A DNA stretch of 64,000 bases from Actinostola sp. cb2023 (lineage: Eukaryota > Cnidaria > Anthozoa > Actiniaria > Actinostolidae), in NCBI GenBank assembly GCA_033675265.1, contig JAUJYZ010001540.1, positions 781,501 through 845,500 of the forward strand, in the 5' to 3' direction. The first letter of the stretch is position 1; each line of letters begins with the position of its first letter. The notes under the pieces were generated by a model. The model saw nothing but the letters and a program-made list of their open reading frames with translations, was not told the DNA's origin and made no database searches. Positions 32,434-44,171 of this stretch are shown piece after piece. A program made the translations under genes and the position numbers.

Positions 32434-35400
32434 GCTTGTTGGCCTTGCAATTCAGACTGTATTTGTTGTCTGAAAGTGTATTTCTAACAGATATCTGTGG
32501 CTTAATAAGAACTCGTAATTTTATTGATGAGTTTGTGAAATCGTTTCTTGCAAGGCTTCGCCGGCTGTCAGCTAGCAGTGTCATTGTTGAAGATAATTAC
32601 GTATGCATGCTCTACTGAGTCACGCAACGAGTGACCAAACAGTTTTCTGCACTATTTTCTGAAATAGTTCCCTAAAACCAGCTATTAAGTGGCCGTCTCT
32701 ATAAAAACCTCTCAGTCGTTTTCGCTTCTAAAATAAATATCTCCCAAACTCTAGCTAATGAAAGACTATATCAAGGTTAAAACTAAAACGGGTTTGGTTT
32801 GCTTCAAAATATTTTTATTTTATTTTATTTTATTTTTTGAAATGATTCCGTCTGAGAGCTGGTCAAGAGGTCAAATTTGCATGAAATTATGCACTTTTTT
32901 ACGGCGCTGTTCAAACTTCGTCTCGCATTATCCAGCGAAACTTTTTATATCATGTTGTAGATAAATGTATCTAGTTTGTCTAGAGGTAAAGCGTTATTCA
33001 ATCGGTTCAGCCGTTTATGAGAAAATTAGTTGATAATTAACCCCACTAAGATCTAACTGAACGGCGGCTCAAAATTACCCAACTTTACTCGATTATTTTG
33101 CAAAAGTGGGCACCTCGCTGGACTCTCTCATTGACACAATCGGATTGAACATCATTTCATTTACACAAATCTGTAAAAACCCGTGTACGTTTTGGATATT
33201 TCAAAAGTTACGACAATTTCAGTTGGTGCATGTTAGACGATTTACGAATATTAATTAGGTGCAATATCTTATCCATAGTCTATGAAGTTGAAAATAGCTT
33301 ACCTCCTAAATCGCTGTATTTGGAAATGTTGACCTGGAATGAAGTCTAGCATGGGTAAAATGGGAAACATGAGCGATTTAGGAAGGAGGGTAAGCCGTTT
33401 TCAACTTCATATGGCCCGGTGTACGCAATCGATGAAATCGTTAATCGATGACAATCGATATCAATCGATATCAATTAATCGATTGATATTGGAAATCGAT
33501 GACCAATCGATGAAACAAAAATCTGTGACCTTTGATCGATTGTCATCGATTGCCTTATGATTGATCGATTGTTATCGATTGCCCTAAAATAGATCGATTT
33601 TCATAGAATTGCTATGTTTTCATCTGTCCAAACCGTATTCTCATACGAGAACGGGAAGATGTACTTTTTAGTCTCTAAAGTTACGGATTTTATGTCCGCC
33701 ATTAAACGAATGCGTTCCAGGCCGCTGATCGACGATCTAAAGGAAGTGACGTCACCCGCGCTACACTTGAAATCTCGCGGGTACTTTTAGCCTGTTGTGC
33801 ACAGCGTCAGAGCAATCTTTAGGAATTTCGCGTAGTTTTTTAGACTTTTTCTTTAGATGGAAATCAAAACCACAACGTAACATGCCTCCCAAAAGGTGTG
33901 TAGTGCAAAATTGCAGCAATGTGGCCAACAGCAAAGGAATTTCGCTACACTTTTCTCCTCAAGCCGGCAAGGTGCGAGATCAATGGGTCAGATTTGTCAG
34001 AACACATAGAGCAAATTTCAACCCAACTGGACGTTTTGGGGTCTGCTCTGAACATTTCGACGATAAATCGTTTCAAAGAGGGAAGGATCTACCAGGCGAA
34101 TAGTGCCAGGAGCAATCCCGACGATTTGGAAGAGGGGATCGGAAGTGCGTTCTGACAGAGATCGTCGAAAAGTAAGTCATAAAACGGAATATTTGTGTTT
34201 ATAGTCGTTTCGTTATTGCAATCGGCAATATTATATAATAAACAAAATGTTTTAACAATTGTAGTGAATTTAAAAACGTTGGACGTCTAAAATGTTGCAG
34301 TTTACATGCCAGTGTACGTTACGAGTGCTATCATGCAAATGAGCTAGTCGCAGGTGATTTTCAGGGAAAGTAAGCGCACTAACACTCGCTTATTTTTAAC
34401 TTTGCAAAGTATGAAACGTGTACGTTGCCTATTCAAAAATGATTTTAATAGACAGTATAAAAATAAATTGAAACGCTGCTACTTGCCGGCATTCTTTGTT
34501 TCAAGCACGTTGCGCTTCCCTCCGAAAGGAAATGACGGCCCGCGAATCCGCAAACGACTCTAGCATTTGTTTTTCTATAAGCTTATCAAAATCGAAAATA
34601 TTTTAAACATCATACTTATAGTGTATTCCTGTTTTTACAAGCATTTAGTCGAGTTTAATTGCTATAAAATTATGAGACAAATTTGGCGTCGTCGCATACT
34701 GTCTTGAAATGAACATGCAACACGTTTGATGTTAATCAAGTGCCGCCGATCACAGTGCCCATAAACAACTTTTTGTTTCTAATAAAACTTTGGCTTTTTT
34801 GAAATCCAGATTATGATAATTTATTTTCTCACCATAGATTTTAAAAGAAACGCTATCAGAACAGACGAATCTGGGGATTGAACCGAACTACGTCCCATTA
34901 GCACCAGATTGGTCTTCGCGAACGACTTGCTCTTCATATTCCGCTGCTTCTTCCTCAGTTGAAAGCGGTTCATAATGTTCACTGTCGTCTTCATATAACA
35001 ATTCATGAGAAGAGGAGTAACTACATGCAGTTTCTTCGTCACTTTGGCTCAGATTGTCAATGAAATCTTCATTTAAAAACGACGCCATTCTACAACTAAA
35101 GTACGCCAAACTACCATGTGTTGCGCATATGACGTCAGAGAGAATAAAATGCAATACCGCTGACAATCAAATCGCTGACTCGGCGGAACGCAATTTCGTA
35201 ATGGCGGACAGTGTTTTGGCGATGTTCAAAGACAAAATTTGGACGCTTAAATATTTTTTTAAAAACTTATTTTTGTGAATTTATGTTTTTTTCAGTCCTC
35301 ATCAGCATTTTATGTGCAAGAAAAGTCTTTAAAAGATGTACAAATTTCATCGTTCTAGCACTTTAAGTACTATAGTTAGAAGTAAGGCTGAAGAAACTAG

Positions 35401-38400
35401 AGTAGGGAGTTTTTATTACATATAAGTCTTATATTTTAAGGAGAAACACTAGACAATGATATTAAACTACTACGTTTCGATGACATCCTGTCATCATTAC
35501 GAAGTGAGATGAATAATGAGTAACAGATAGTGTTCAATGTTCAATAGTTATAAAAGAGTTCAGTGTTATTTAAACAAATACTTTAGCACGGATGGAACAT
35601 TGAACACTATTCTTATGTTCAAATTATGTAAATTTCGTACGTAACTAATCTCTGTTACTCATTAGTCGGGCTTCCTGTGGAAGCTCCGACTCTAAAAATG
35701 AGAAGCGTTCTTTGTCGTCGTCGTCGTCGTTGACCTCAAATCCAGCGCATGCGCCCTGTGCCGGCCGAAGGAGACATGAAGTCTGGCCAAGAAAGATTAG
35801 AAAGCACAAACCAATCAGGGAAAGCACCGGAGGTCAAGGGGCCAACATATAAGTCTTTTGTCGTCTAAGTCTAAATTTAGATTGAAACAGGACGCTCTAG
35901 TAGCGTGAAGCCGGGCTATTAATGTTTTTACTGATATACTGTAAAGTTCGCAGTACTGAAATTGCAAGGAAAGCATGTTCTATCGAGCTCGAGTCACGCA
36001 ACGACGAGCAACCAAAAACTGTTTCAATCGCACTATAAGATATCTATATTTAGTTCAAATACATGTAGGTTACATTTCATTTAGAAGCCCGACTTCACGC
36101 TAGAAGAGCGTCTAGTTATGATGATAATGATCTTCGAAACGTAGCAGTTTAATATCACTAGTTTTTCTCCTCACGAATAGTACAATAGAGGCCTTCTTTT
36201 TCTTGTACTGAACCTGATAACAATCGATCGATGATCGATTTTCATCGATTGTCATTTTTCTTGTGTGACTATCGATTGGTGATCGATTGGCCAAAACCAA
36301 TCGATATCAATCGATTAATTATATCGATTATGATCGATTGTTCGATTGGTTTTCCGATCATCGATTGCGTACACCGGGATATGGATAAGATATCTGAGAT
36401 ATTGCACCTAATTAATATTCGTAAATCGTCTAACATGCACCAACTGAAATTGTCGTAACTTTTGAAATATCCAAAACGTACACAGGTTTTTACAGATTTG
36501 TGTAAATGAAATGATGTTCAATCCGATTGTGTCAATGAGAGAGTCCAGCGAGGTGCCACTTTTGCAAAATAATCGAGTAAAGTTGGGTAATTTTGAGCCG
36601 CCGTTCAGTTAGATCTTAGTGGGGTTAATTATCAACTAATTTTCTCATAAACGGCTGAACCGATTAATAACGCTTTACCTCTAGACAAACTAGATACATT
36701 TATCTACAACATGATATAAAAAGTTTCGCTGGATAATGCGAGACGAAGTTTGTACAGCGCCGTAAAGAAGTGCATAATTTCATGCAAATTTGACCTCTTG
36801 ACCAGCTCTCAGACGGAATCATTTCAAAAAATAAAATAAAATAAAATAAAAATATTTTGAAGCAAACCAAACCCGTTTTAGTTTTAACCTTGATATAGTC
36901 TTTCATTAGCTAGAGTTTGGGAGATATTTATTTTAGAAGCGAAAACGACTGAGAGGTTTTTATAGAGACGGCCAGTTAAAATCTAAGGAAGTTTTCGATT
37001 GTATTTTTGCCATTCACTGATCCGTTCTGAGCGTGGAAATTCTGCTTTAAATTGTGCAAGTAATAGGCTACTACTTCTGTATGATGATACAAATAAGCTA
37101 TTAGGTTTCACATTTTAAATCTATCAAAACAGCTTTATTAAGAAGCCCGAGTTCACGCTAGTAGAGCGTCTTGTTCAATAAAGTTAGTCACGTACCCTTG
37201 ACTCGCAAAGGTGCGACCCCAGAAAATCAAGGGAGATACTGTTTACCAAGTCTTTCTACCTGAATTCCCTGACATTTCGACAAGAAAATCGGCCATCTCA
37301 TTTTCAATATCACTTGAATTTGAGTCACCGCAGTGTTCTTGTTTAGTACAAGACGTTCATGAAGAATATGGCTGCAAATAGAAACCCCCATGATCCTTCA
37401 GGGTCGCACCTTTCACCCTTTTGGGGGGACTAACGTAGGTGTATAACACGGTGTAGACAATAGGTGTATAACACGGGTAAAACATTGTTTGATTTGCGAT
37501 AATTCTGGACGACAAACAGTCGAGCAAGGAAAGACCATGGCTGCGCGAAAGAGAGGACGATGCCCGGGGGACGATGTGTGCACACTCCGGTGTATGTTTG
37601 GGATTGCTAACCTGATTGATTCCCTTGCAGAATCTAACGAATACATCTCTCATGTTGCCTCCTTTCTGCATTGAAATCAAGCGTGTATGATCCTCTTCGT
37701 TTATCCAGACAAGAAAGTTTTTGTTCTTGTTGTGCCAGATCCCGCGAGCATCGGGCCAATCCCGAGCCATACCCGCACACGTCAGGAGTGGGGAAACAGG
37801 TTTGTCGAAAAGGAAGTGATCGCCAATGAGCTGCTCTTGTTCTTGTTCAGTCATTTTACCCAGTGGATAGTAAGTACCAGATAGATCACCTGAAATAATA
37901 CACATCGGTTAACAATCATACCTTCCCCCACCCCCTGGTGTATATACAGATAGATCACCTGAAATGATACACATCGGTTAACAATCATCCCTTCTCCCAC
38001 CCCATGGGGCTATATATAACGCAATATAAAGAATTGCCTATTTCTGGTTTGCAAGCCGCAATCCCTGGATATTTAAAGTACAAAGACGCAACGGCCATGA
38101 TGGAGGTACAAACGAGACAAGCTAATGAGGAATGCTTTGTTATTGAGCACCAACATGGCCGCCATGACGTCATGCACGTTGAACCCACTGCATGTAATGG
38201 TGAATATGAACCACTGTCCATGCTTGCGATGTGCGAGTTGTATTTCACATTTTTCAGACGTGAAACAAGTTTAACTGACTAACCTTTAAGCTCACCCAAA
38301 GCACCAATCATAATTTTCTCAACCTCTCGTCTTTCAGCACGGGTACAGTGAGGAGGAAGACCAAATCCTCTAATAGACCTCCCTGTCCTGCATCGTGACG

Positions 38401-39632
38401 ACAACACGTATCGTTCGTCAAACGTACCACCTCGGATCTTAGACGAATCCAGGTCAGTCAAGTGTTTGTCTATCTTGTTATAGCCATTGTGACGTTGTTC
38501 GATGATGGGATCCATTAATTCGGCAAACACTTCATACGTCTCTTCATCGCCGGCAACCAGTCCCACAGTAGTAATGAATGGGTGACCAGGGTTGTCGACA
38601 CCTGAGATTACAATACAATACAATACAATACAATACAATAAATTACAATACAATGCAATACAATGCAATGCAATACAATACAATACAATACAATACAATA
38701 CAATACAATACAATACAATACAATACAATAACTTTTATTGCATGCATCATTGCGCGGAGTATTGCACCAGCAATGCCATGATATCAACGTGTGTCCACAG
38801 GAGTAAGACAACATAGGTGGATACACCTGAATCATATCTCCAGCAATATAACGCACACAACGCGCACACCATGTTAACGGTAATCTTTCTCGTAAAATCA
38901 TCAAGTGCGCACATTTTATATTTTGACTGAGCAGGACACGAAGATAAGGCTGGTATCGTGTAACTCCTTCCTAATTAACTCCGTTATTGTTTTATAATTG
39001 TTTGCTTTAAATAACACAAGTTTTTACACATACAAACTAACAGCAACAAAAAATCAGTTACAGAGTTGACGGAAGAGGTAATTTTAACAATCACTATTAT
39101 TGTTGGTACTTATTTTTTTCAGTTTTCATCAAGGGAAATAATTTTCAAGACCTCAAAAGTAATTTTCTCCTAGTTTCTCCTGTGTTCTCGCTTGCGCGCG
39201 CGAAATCTAACTTATGACAATAGATTAAGAGCGCGCGCGCAACATTATACAACCACAGTACTAACCTGTCTGTATTGCTTGATCTAACGTAAACCCATTT
39301 GGAGTAACCTTATTCCTTAGCTTGGTGTAGAGTCTTGGCGTGAGATGGTTTGCCATGCAGTTGTTATGATGTCTCAGATCAGGGTAATCATCCATGGCAT
39401 GAAATTCTCGACGTATTCCATAAAATTTACTGAAACGAAAGCTACTTCCGCCACTAGAGAAATACTTGGCTGCTGCATAGGCGCTTACACCCAGACCTAT
39501 AACAGACGCGACCAGTACACGCTTGTTTGCTAACATATTGTCCATAAACTGGTTTGTTCTTTTTGCAAGCGATTTTATAGATGATAGATTCTGCAATTGG
39601 TGACGTAGAATAATTGATTCAGTAATTCGCAT
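30944..39632 (-). CDS. CKMT1: mitochondrial creatine kinase
   Basis: Transfers phosphate between ATP and creatine in the mitochondrial intermembrane space. Seven exons on the minus strand: 39632-39266, 38601-38284, 37889-37612, 31958-31824, 31731-31677, 31207-31137, 31048-30944. Splice sites and phases join to 442 residues (human ubiquitous form 417). Visible: an N-terminal basic/hydrophobic leader with no homology to the core, [18 protein letters not shown], the RTGRSIRG nucleotide-binding Arg region, [10 protein letters not shown], the INEEDHTR substrate loop, [16 protein letters not shown] with the reactive Cys at about residue 345, and the [14 protein letters not shown] flexible loop. The last residues LVPSQ replace the basic tail seen in vertebrates. 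Intron 3 is 5.7 kb because of transposon insertions. The start could instead be the Met at MLANKRV, still giving a leader peptide. Confidence 0.93.
31286..31665 (+). repeat. 21-bp pyrimidine-rich minisatellite in creatine kinase intron 5
   Basis: About 17 copies of TTTTTCCATTCCCTCTCATTC with a few shortened units. The plus strand is nearly all pyrimidine apart from A at fixed positions. It ends about 12 bp before the donor of the 55-nt exon 5 (31677-31731). The long open frames over it are artefacts. Confidence 0.9.
32339..32431 (+). repeat. 93-bp poly-C tract
   Basis: Uninterrupted C from 32339 to 32431, preceded by GGGAGTACCCCCCACTCCCC and followed by GGG. The GGGAGTACCCCC lead-in is the same as the terminus of the hAT-like elements at 5629 and 11929, so the tract is probably an expanded transposon end. 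It lies in creatine kinase intron 3. The exact length may reflect assembly. Confidence 0.85.
33882..34155 (+). pseudogene. THAP-type zinc finger fragment, frameshifted
   Basis: Begins [11 protein letters not shown] and continues with W/F-rich spacing to FGVCSEHF, giving the C-x4-C ... C-x2-H zinc-ligand pattern of THAP DNA-binding domains, which occur in P-element-type transposases and domesticated relatives. The frame stops at 34103, but the expected C-terminal THAP residues seem to continue in the next frame ([13 protein letters not shown], to 34155), pointing to a one-base frameshift near 34070. It lies inside the 4.3-kb inverted-repeat element. Confidence 0.6.
34888..35088 (-). CDS. short acidic protein frame inside the inverted-repeat element
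   Basis: A 66-residue frame starting [19 protein letters not shown], followed by a Ser/Glu/Tyr-rich stretch and [11 protein letters not shown]. It resembles acidic N-termini of some transposon-associated cnidarian proteins, but I cannot name it. No downstream exon was found. The start is the second Met of a longer frame, chosen because the acidic block begins there. It may be the first exon of a lost element gene. Confidence 0.35.
   Translation of the reverse strand: MASFLNEDFIDNLSQSDEETACSYSSSHELLYEDDSEHYEPLSTEEEAAEYEEQVVREDQSGANGT
38608..38729 (+). repeat. ATACA pentanucleotide microsatellite
   Basis: About 24 units of AATAC with a few ATGC variants. Its left end lies six bases from the acceptor of creatine kinase exon 2 (exon starts 38601 on the minus strand), so the transcript reads TATTG repeats straight into TCTCAG. 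Confidence 0.9.
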
Positions 39633-39834
39633 TAATTAACTATTAATTATCCAACTCAGTAGAACGATTTCACGTAAACCACTTTAATTAAAAATGCTAA
39701 TTAGATTGATCTTATGCTAATGACACTGGAAACGTGTTCATGAAACGTACTTGCACTGAACACGTAAACAAGCTGACTAGAGCTTCACAAATCTTTATTT
39801 TATTGCTATATAATGCACTTATCAGCGGCCATCC

Positions 39835-39858
39835 GGGGGGGGGGGGGGGGGGGGGGGG
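39835..39858 (+). repeat. poly-G tract upstream of creatine kinase
   Basis: A 24-base G run follows CCATCC, with GTGACTCTGGGG to the right and a weak mirror CCCGGGAAAGGGG near 39920. From 39633 to 40173 no gene is recognised. Confidence 0.75.
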
Positions 39859-40173
39859 TGACTCTGGGGACATACGCGGGCATGGTGCGGGATTTGTTGA
39901 CTTTTGCAGTATTTTTTTAGCCCGGGAAAGGGGAATTGGATAGCCTTTGTATTTGCCGTAAAGAATCCCAGGGAGACACCCGCGGGGTTTGTTACACAGA
40001 CGCCATCTTGGAAATCGAGAGATCCTGGGAACAAGTGTGTCACTGAGCCAATATGGCGGATGACATCAATGCGTTGAGAACTGTTTTATCCACAATATTG
40101 TTATTTAAATGAAGCCATCCATCCGTGTTTTAAATTTCACTTGCTGTTAAAACAAATAAACTTGGAGATCTTA

Positions 40174-41697
40174 TTACTCGGGCCCTTCCGAAGGAAGCCC
40201 GAGTTATAAAATGGGTTTTTGTTAGTAGTATTAGTCGTTTTGTTTGGTCAAAGAATGAAGAAAGTATGCGACGTATTTAATCGTATCGAGTTTCAAGATT
40301 ACTCAGCAGATAAGAAAAAACAAACGACACACAGGACTCAAGTAGATTTGAATCTTAGTTTTGAAAGCAGCTGTAGATCTTCAAGCTATTAAAAGGTCAG
40401 GATTCTAATTCATCGTTCAATGACTAGAAGTGGTAGAAGGACTAGAAGCTCGCTTAAAATATATTTAACAAAAACAAACGTGAGGGCGTTATCAGAACCA
40501 TCTGACCTATGCAACCTCCAGACGTATCATGTACGTACTCACCCGACACATAGTCTCCCTCGTCACTCAACTGTCACTGATTGTCATGACGTCAGAGAAA
40601 TGATATTGTATTGAAGAAGATGTCCTTGTTTTATTCGACGTTCGAACCGTAACTCGAACCCGAACTTGAACTCGATTCCAAACTCGACGTTTCGGGATCT
40701 GAAGCTAGAGAGCGGACCTTTACACGAACTCATCAAAATCAAATCAATTGAACTCAAAGTCAAAAGGTAATCAAATGAACTCAAAGTCAAAGGCAAATCA
40801 AATGAACTCGACACATACATGTATATACATAGTCTCCCTCGTCACGCAACTGTCAGTCATTGTCAGGTCTCTCCTCACGCAACTGACATTGTCCTTGCCA
40901 GTGTCATAAGCCCGAGTGTACGCTCATTGAGCGTCTTGTTACTCGGGCCCTTCCGAAGGAAGCCCGAGTTATAAAATGCGTTTTTCGGTAGTCGTCGTAG
41001 TTTTTGTTCGGTCAAAGAATGACGAAAGTATGCGACGTATTTAATCGTATCGAGTTTCAAGATTACTCAGCAGATAAGAAAAAAACAAACGACACACAGG
41101 ACTCAAGTAGATTTGAATCTTAGTTTTGAAAGCAGCTGTAGATCTTCAAGTATTAAAAGGTCAGGATTCTAGTTCATCGTTCAATGACTAGAAGTGGTAG
41201 AAGGACTAGAAGCTCGCTTAAAATATATTTAACAAAAACAAACGTGAGGGCGTTATCAGAACCATCTGACCTATGCAACCTCCAGACGTATCATGTACGT
41301 ACTCACCCGACACATAGTCTCCCTCGTCACTCAACTGTCACTGATTGTCATGACGTCAGAGAAATGATATTGTATTGAAGAAGATGTCCTTGTTTTATTC
41401 GACGTTCGAACCGTAACTCGAACCCGAACTCGAACTCGATTCCACACTCGACGTTTCGGGATCTGAAGCTAGAGAGCGGGCCTTTACACGAACTCATCAA
41501 AATCAAATCAATTGAACTCAAAGTCAAAAGGTAATCAAATGAACTCAAAGTCAAAGGCAAATCAAATGAACTCGACACATACATGTATATACATAGTCTC
41601 CCTCGTCACGCAACTGTCAGTCATTGTCAGGTCTCTCCTCACGCAACTGACATTGTCCTTGTCATAAGCCCGAGTGTACGCTCATTGAGCGTCTTGT
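40174..41697 (+). repeat. tandem pair of about 764-bp hairpin-capped units
   Basis: Two head-to-tail units (40174-40937 and 40938-41697) about 95 percent alike by eye. Each starts with the hairpin ACTCGGGCCCTTCCGAAGGA (completed by AGCCCGAGT), has short GTA or GTC triplet runs, and ends with the palindrome GACGCTCATTGAGCGTC written as GTACGCTCATTGAGCGTCTT. The next unit starts immediately. Related copies lie at 12362-14400 and, reversed, at 16617-18362. Frames of 64 and 78 codons recur in both units but lack recognisable domains. Confidence 0.8.
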
Positions 41698-42700
41698 TAC
41701 TCGGGCTCTTCCGAAGGAAGCCCGAGTTATAAAATGCGTTTTTCGGTAGTAGTAGTAGTAGTTTTGTTCGGCTCAAGAATGACGAAAGTATGTGACGTAT
41801 TTAATCGTATCGAGTTTCAAGATTACTCAGCAGATAAGAAAAGACAAACGACACACAGGACTCAAGTAGATTATGAATCTTAGTTTTGAAAGCAACATGT
41901 CGTTAATAATCCGTTACTGAGCAGCTTCGTATTATGTCTCTGAAGCTAGTGAGCAAGGGTTTGATTTTTCAGTAGATTTTGTTTAGATAGCTAATATCGC
42001 TTTGCTTGCTGCCTGACTGTCGTCACGCGCCGTGAAAAACCGTTTAAAAAGTATCCGGCAATAAAACGAAACACATTTCTCAGATATATAATGATGGATG
42101 TTTATTCGATTCGACGTTTGAAAAATTCAGAAGGAAAAGAAATCGTAGAAATCATACTTCAAAACTTCATCAATTAAAGCAAAGCTAAACAAGCTCAATG
42201 TCCGAAATTTGGGGTCATGCCAAAGTTGTTTTATAGCCTATTTATATACTTGCACAATACAAAAGCGCATTAATTTTAGAACCGCGGCACAGCGCTATTT
42301 AAAGCAGAATTTCCACGCTGAAAACAAGTCAGTGAACGGCAAAAATACAATCAAAATCAAAACGTCATTAGAGATTAGGGATCTGTTGAAGAAGAAGACG
42401 CTCAATGAGCGTATAGTCGGGTATTTAATATGACAATGAGAGTTGCGTGACGAGAAACAATTTATGTCGATGACTCATAAAGATTCGTGTAGGTACGTCT
42501 GTATTACATATTTAAACGTACTTGAGGTCACTTGAGGTTGCATATTGATATCGCCACAAACGTGTCAAATAGTTATTGTTCGCTCAGCTATACATAGTCT
42601 CCCTCGTCACGCAACTGTCAGTCATTGTCAGGTCTCTCCTCACGCAACTGACATTGTCCTTGTCATAAGCCCGAGTGTACGCTCATTGAGCGTCTTGTTC
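41698..42700 (+). repeat. truncated and rearranged hairpin-family copies
   Basis: A third unit starts at 41698 and breaks off near 41895. Later segments (42360-42480 inverted, 42590-42700 direct) carry further CTCAATGAGCG and CTCATTGAGCG palindromes. No gene is recognised. Confidence 0.6.
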
Positions 42701-42722
42701 ACTTTAAAAATTGAATGAGAGT

Positions 42723-42880
42723 TGGGCTTGTGTTTCATGTACCGGACACGGTCACCGGCAAATTCAATAGTGAATAGAGAACATTTTATGCCTACGACAA
42801 AAGATGACAATAGAACGAACCAAACAAATATTACAGTCATTGTGGTTTTCCGGTACATGAAACACAACCCAAGAGTTGTC
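42723..42880. mobile_element. small fold-back element
   Basis: TTGGGCTTGTGTTTCATGTA CCGG near 42724 is mirrored by CCGGTACATGAAACACAACC near 42851. From 42881 to 43372 no feature is recognised. Confidence 0.6.
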
Positions 42881-43374
42881 TCTGACTTTGAAATTAATGT
42901 TATGTTATGACTATTCATGACAGTCCCTCATATAACTATTCAAGCATCCAACACATGTGGGATGCTATGTCCTCGACTCTGCGCATGAGCAGAACCTATG
43001 CAAAGACCGGAATTCTTTCTTTTCTGGAATAAAATATTGGAACTCTTTATTTCTTGCCTTTAGCCCATTGCTTATAAACGTTTGCACACCATGAAGTGTG
43101 TTTTTTCGTATTTTCGGGCACTTCCCCTTGCTTGGTCAACTACAGCGTATTTTACAAAGGCAAAACAACTGCCCGCCATGATTTGTGACAAAATGACGAT
43201 TAATTATTCCTAAACTGACTAAAAAATACTCGACATTGTACAAATGAAACAAAGCATTCCAATGTATAAAGTTCCCCAGAGTGTCGTGTAATCAACGCTC
43301 TTTGAGAAAAAGATTGTAGTTCGTACCGCTCTGAGTTAATCAAAGTGAACAATATTTTACTTTAGAGTGCAGTC

Positions 43375-43505
43375 CATATGTCCGTGAAATAATACTATTA
43401 CTAAATAGTACTAAATAGTGTTATTTCTATTGTTTTCTATTGTTTCATCAGTGCTATTTAGTACTAATTAGTTAGTACTGTTTCACGGACATATGGACTG
43501 CACTC
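43375..43505. mobile_element. 131-bp TA-flanked MITE
   Basis: Nearly perfect palindrome with ends GAGTGCAGTCCATATGTCCG; TA at 43373-43374 and 43506-43507. The interior is AT-rich ACTAAATAGT repeats. Confidence 0.75.
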
Positions 43506-43521
43506 TATTTCCTCGGTGATC

Positions 43522-43695
43522 ATGGTATTACAAACTAATACCATGGCTTCTTCGGGATATTAGTGATTAAATATCCCTCAGCCTCGGGAAGCTTAGTAAA
43601 AGTCCCTCGCCCGGGGCTCGGGACTTCCACTAAACTTCCCTCGGTTTCGGGGACATTTAATCTCTAATATCCCTCAGTGCCATGGTATTACTTAT
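43522..43695. mobile_element. fold-back element with CATGGTATTA arms
   Basis: CATGGTATTAC near 43523 and again near 43682 surround mirrored GATATTAGTGATTAAATATC / ATTTAATCTCTAATATCC blocks and a CCTCGCCCGGGGCTCGGGAC core. Confidence 0.55.
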
Positions 43696-43741
43696 AATAA
43701 ACAACCAAGCGTAAACATGGCCTTAGACACCTGTACCTTAA

Positions 43742-44171
43742 AGTGCCTATGAAACGAAAAAACAGACTGGCCCCGTTTTTATTTGCTATTACGAAAGTTT
43801 ACTATTTGCTTGTTTACATGGCGTTAATAAAAAGTGAATTGAGCTTCAGGAACATTTTTTATTTCCCGCACGAAGTTGGGCATTTTGGATTTCAAAGTGC
43901 GACAATTCCCGCTCGGTCAAACTATAGAAATGTGACGTCATAAGTTGTGCAAACAATTAAAGGCATACACAACTTATGACGTCACCGAGCCATTGTCAAG
44001 GGCCCAGTCTCTTGTCGCACATTTTGGTTGAAAATGATAATTTTCGAACCGCGAAAAGAAAATGTTCGCACGCTCAAAGTCGATGCTTAAATACAGCAAA
44101 TGTTCAGAGAAAGACCAAACAACAATAATGTACAATAAAACAAGGATCGACATTTTCGTTTCATAGGCACT
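43742..44171. mobile_element. 430-bp TTAA-flanked MITE
   Basis: Ends AGTGCCTATGAAACGAAAA and exact complement; TTAA at 43738-43741 and 44172-44175, the target of piggyBac-type transposases. The second half has TTATGACGTCA-type mirrored sequence. From 44176 to 44913 I see no supported gene; a 60-codon minus-strand frame near 44636-44818 is unassigned. Confidence 0.75.

Larger units (their letters stand above)
32685..36979. mobile_element. 4.3-kb element with about 780-bp inverted repeats in creatine kinase intron 3
   Basis: The left arm starts near TGGCCGTCTCTATAAAAACC (32690) and runs past 33600; the right arm mirrors it from about 36170 to 36974. Both arms include a block of clustered ATCGAT repeats at their inner ends. 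TTAA lies at 32685-32688 and 36976-36979; alternatively TAAAA flanks. The right flank (TAAAATCTAAGG) and left flank (CCCTAAAA) together rebuild the uninterrupted CCCTAAAATCTAAGG found at 13454, so the element seems inserted into a hairpin-family repeat. The interior holds a damaged THAP frame, an acidic frame and further hairpin copies (about 35655-36116). No transposase catalytic core is recognised. Confidence 0.7.

Noticed and set aside
32211..32618. Long open frames of poly-Pro or poly-Gly over the C run
   Set aside because: They are translations of a homopolymer tract inside an intron of creatine kinase; no conserved sequence flanks it.
37190..37611. Possible extra creatine kinase coding after exon 3
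   Set aside because: The frame past 37612 loses all similarity at a good GT donor, and the true next exon is found at 31958-31824.
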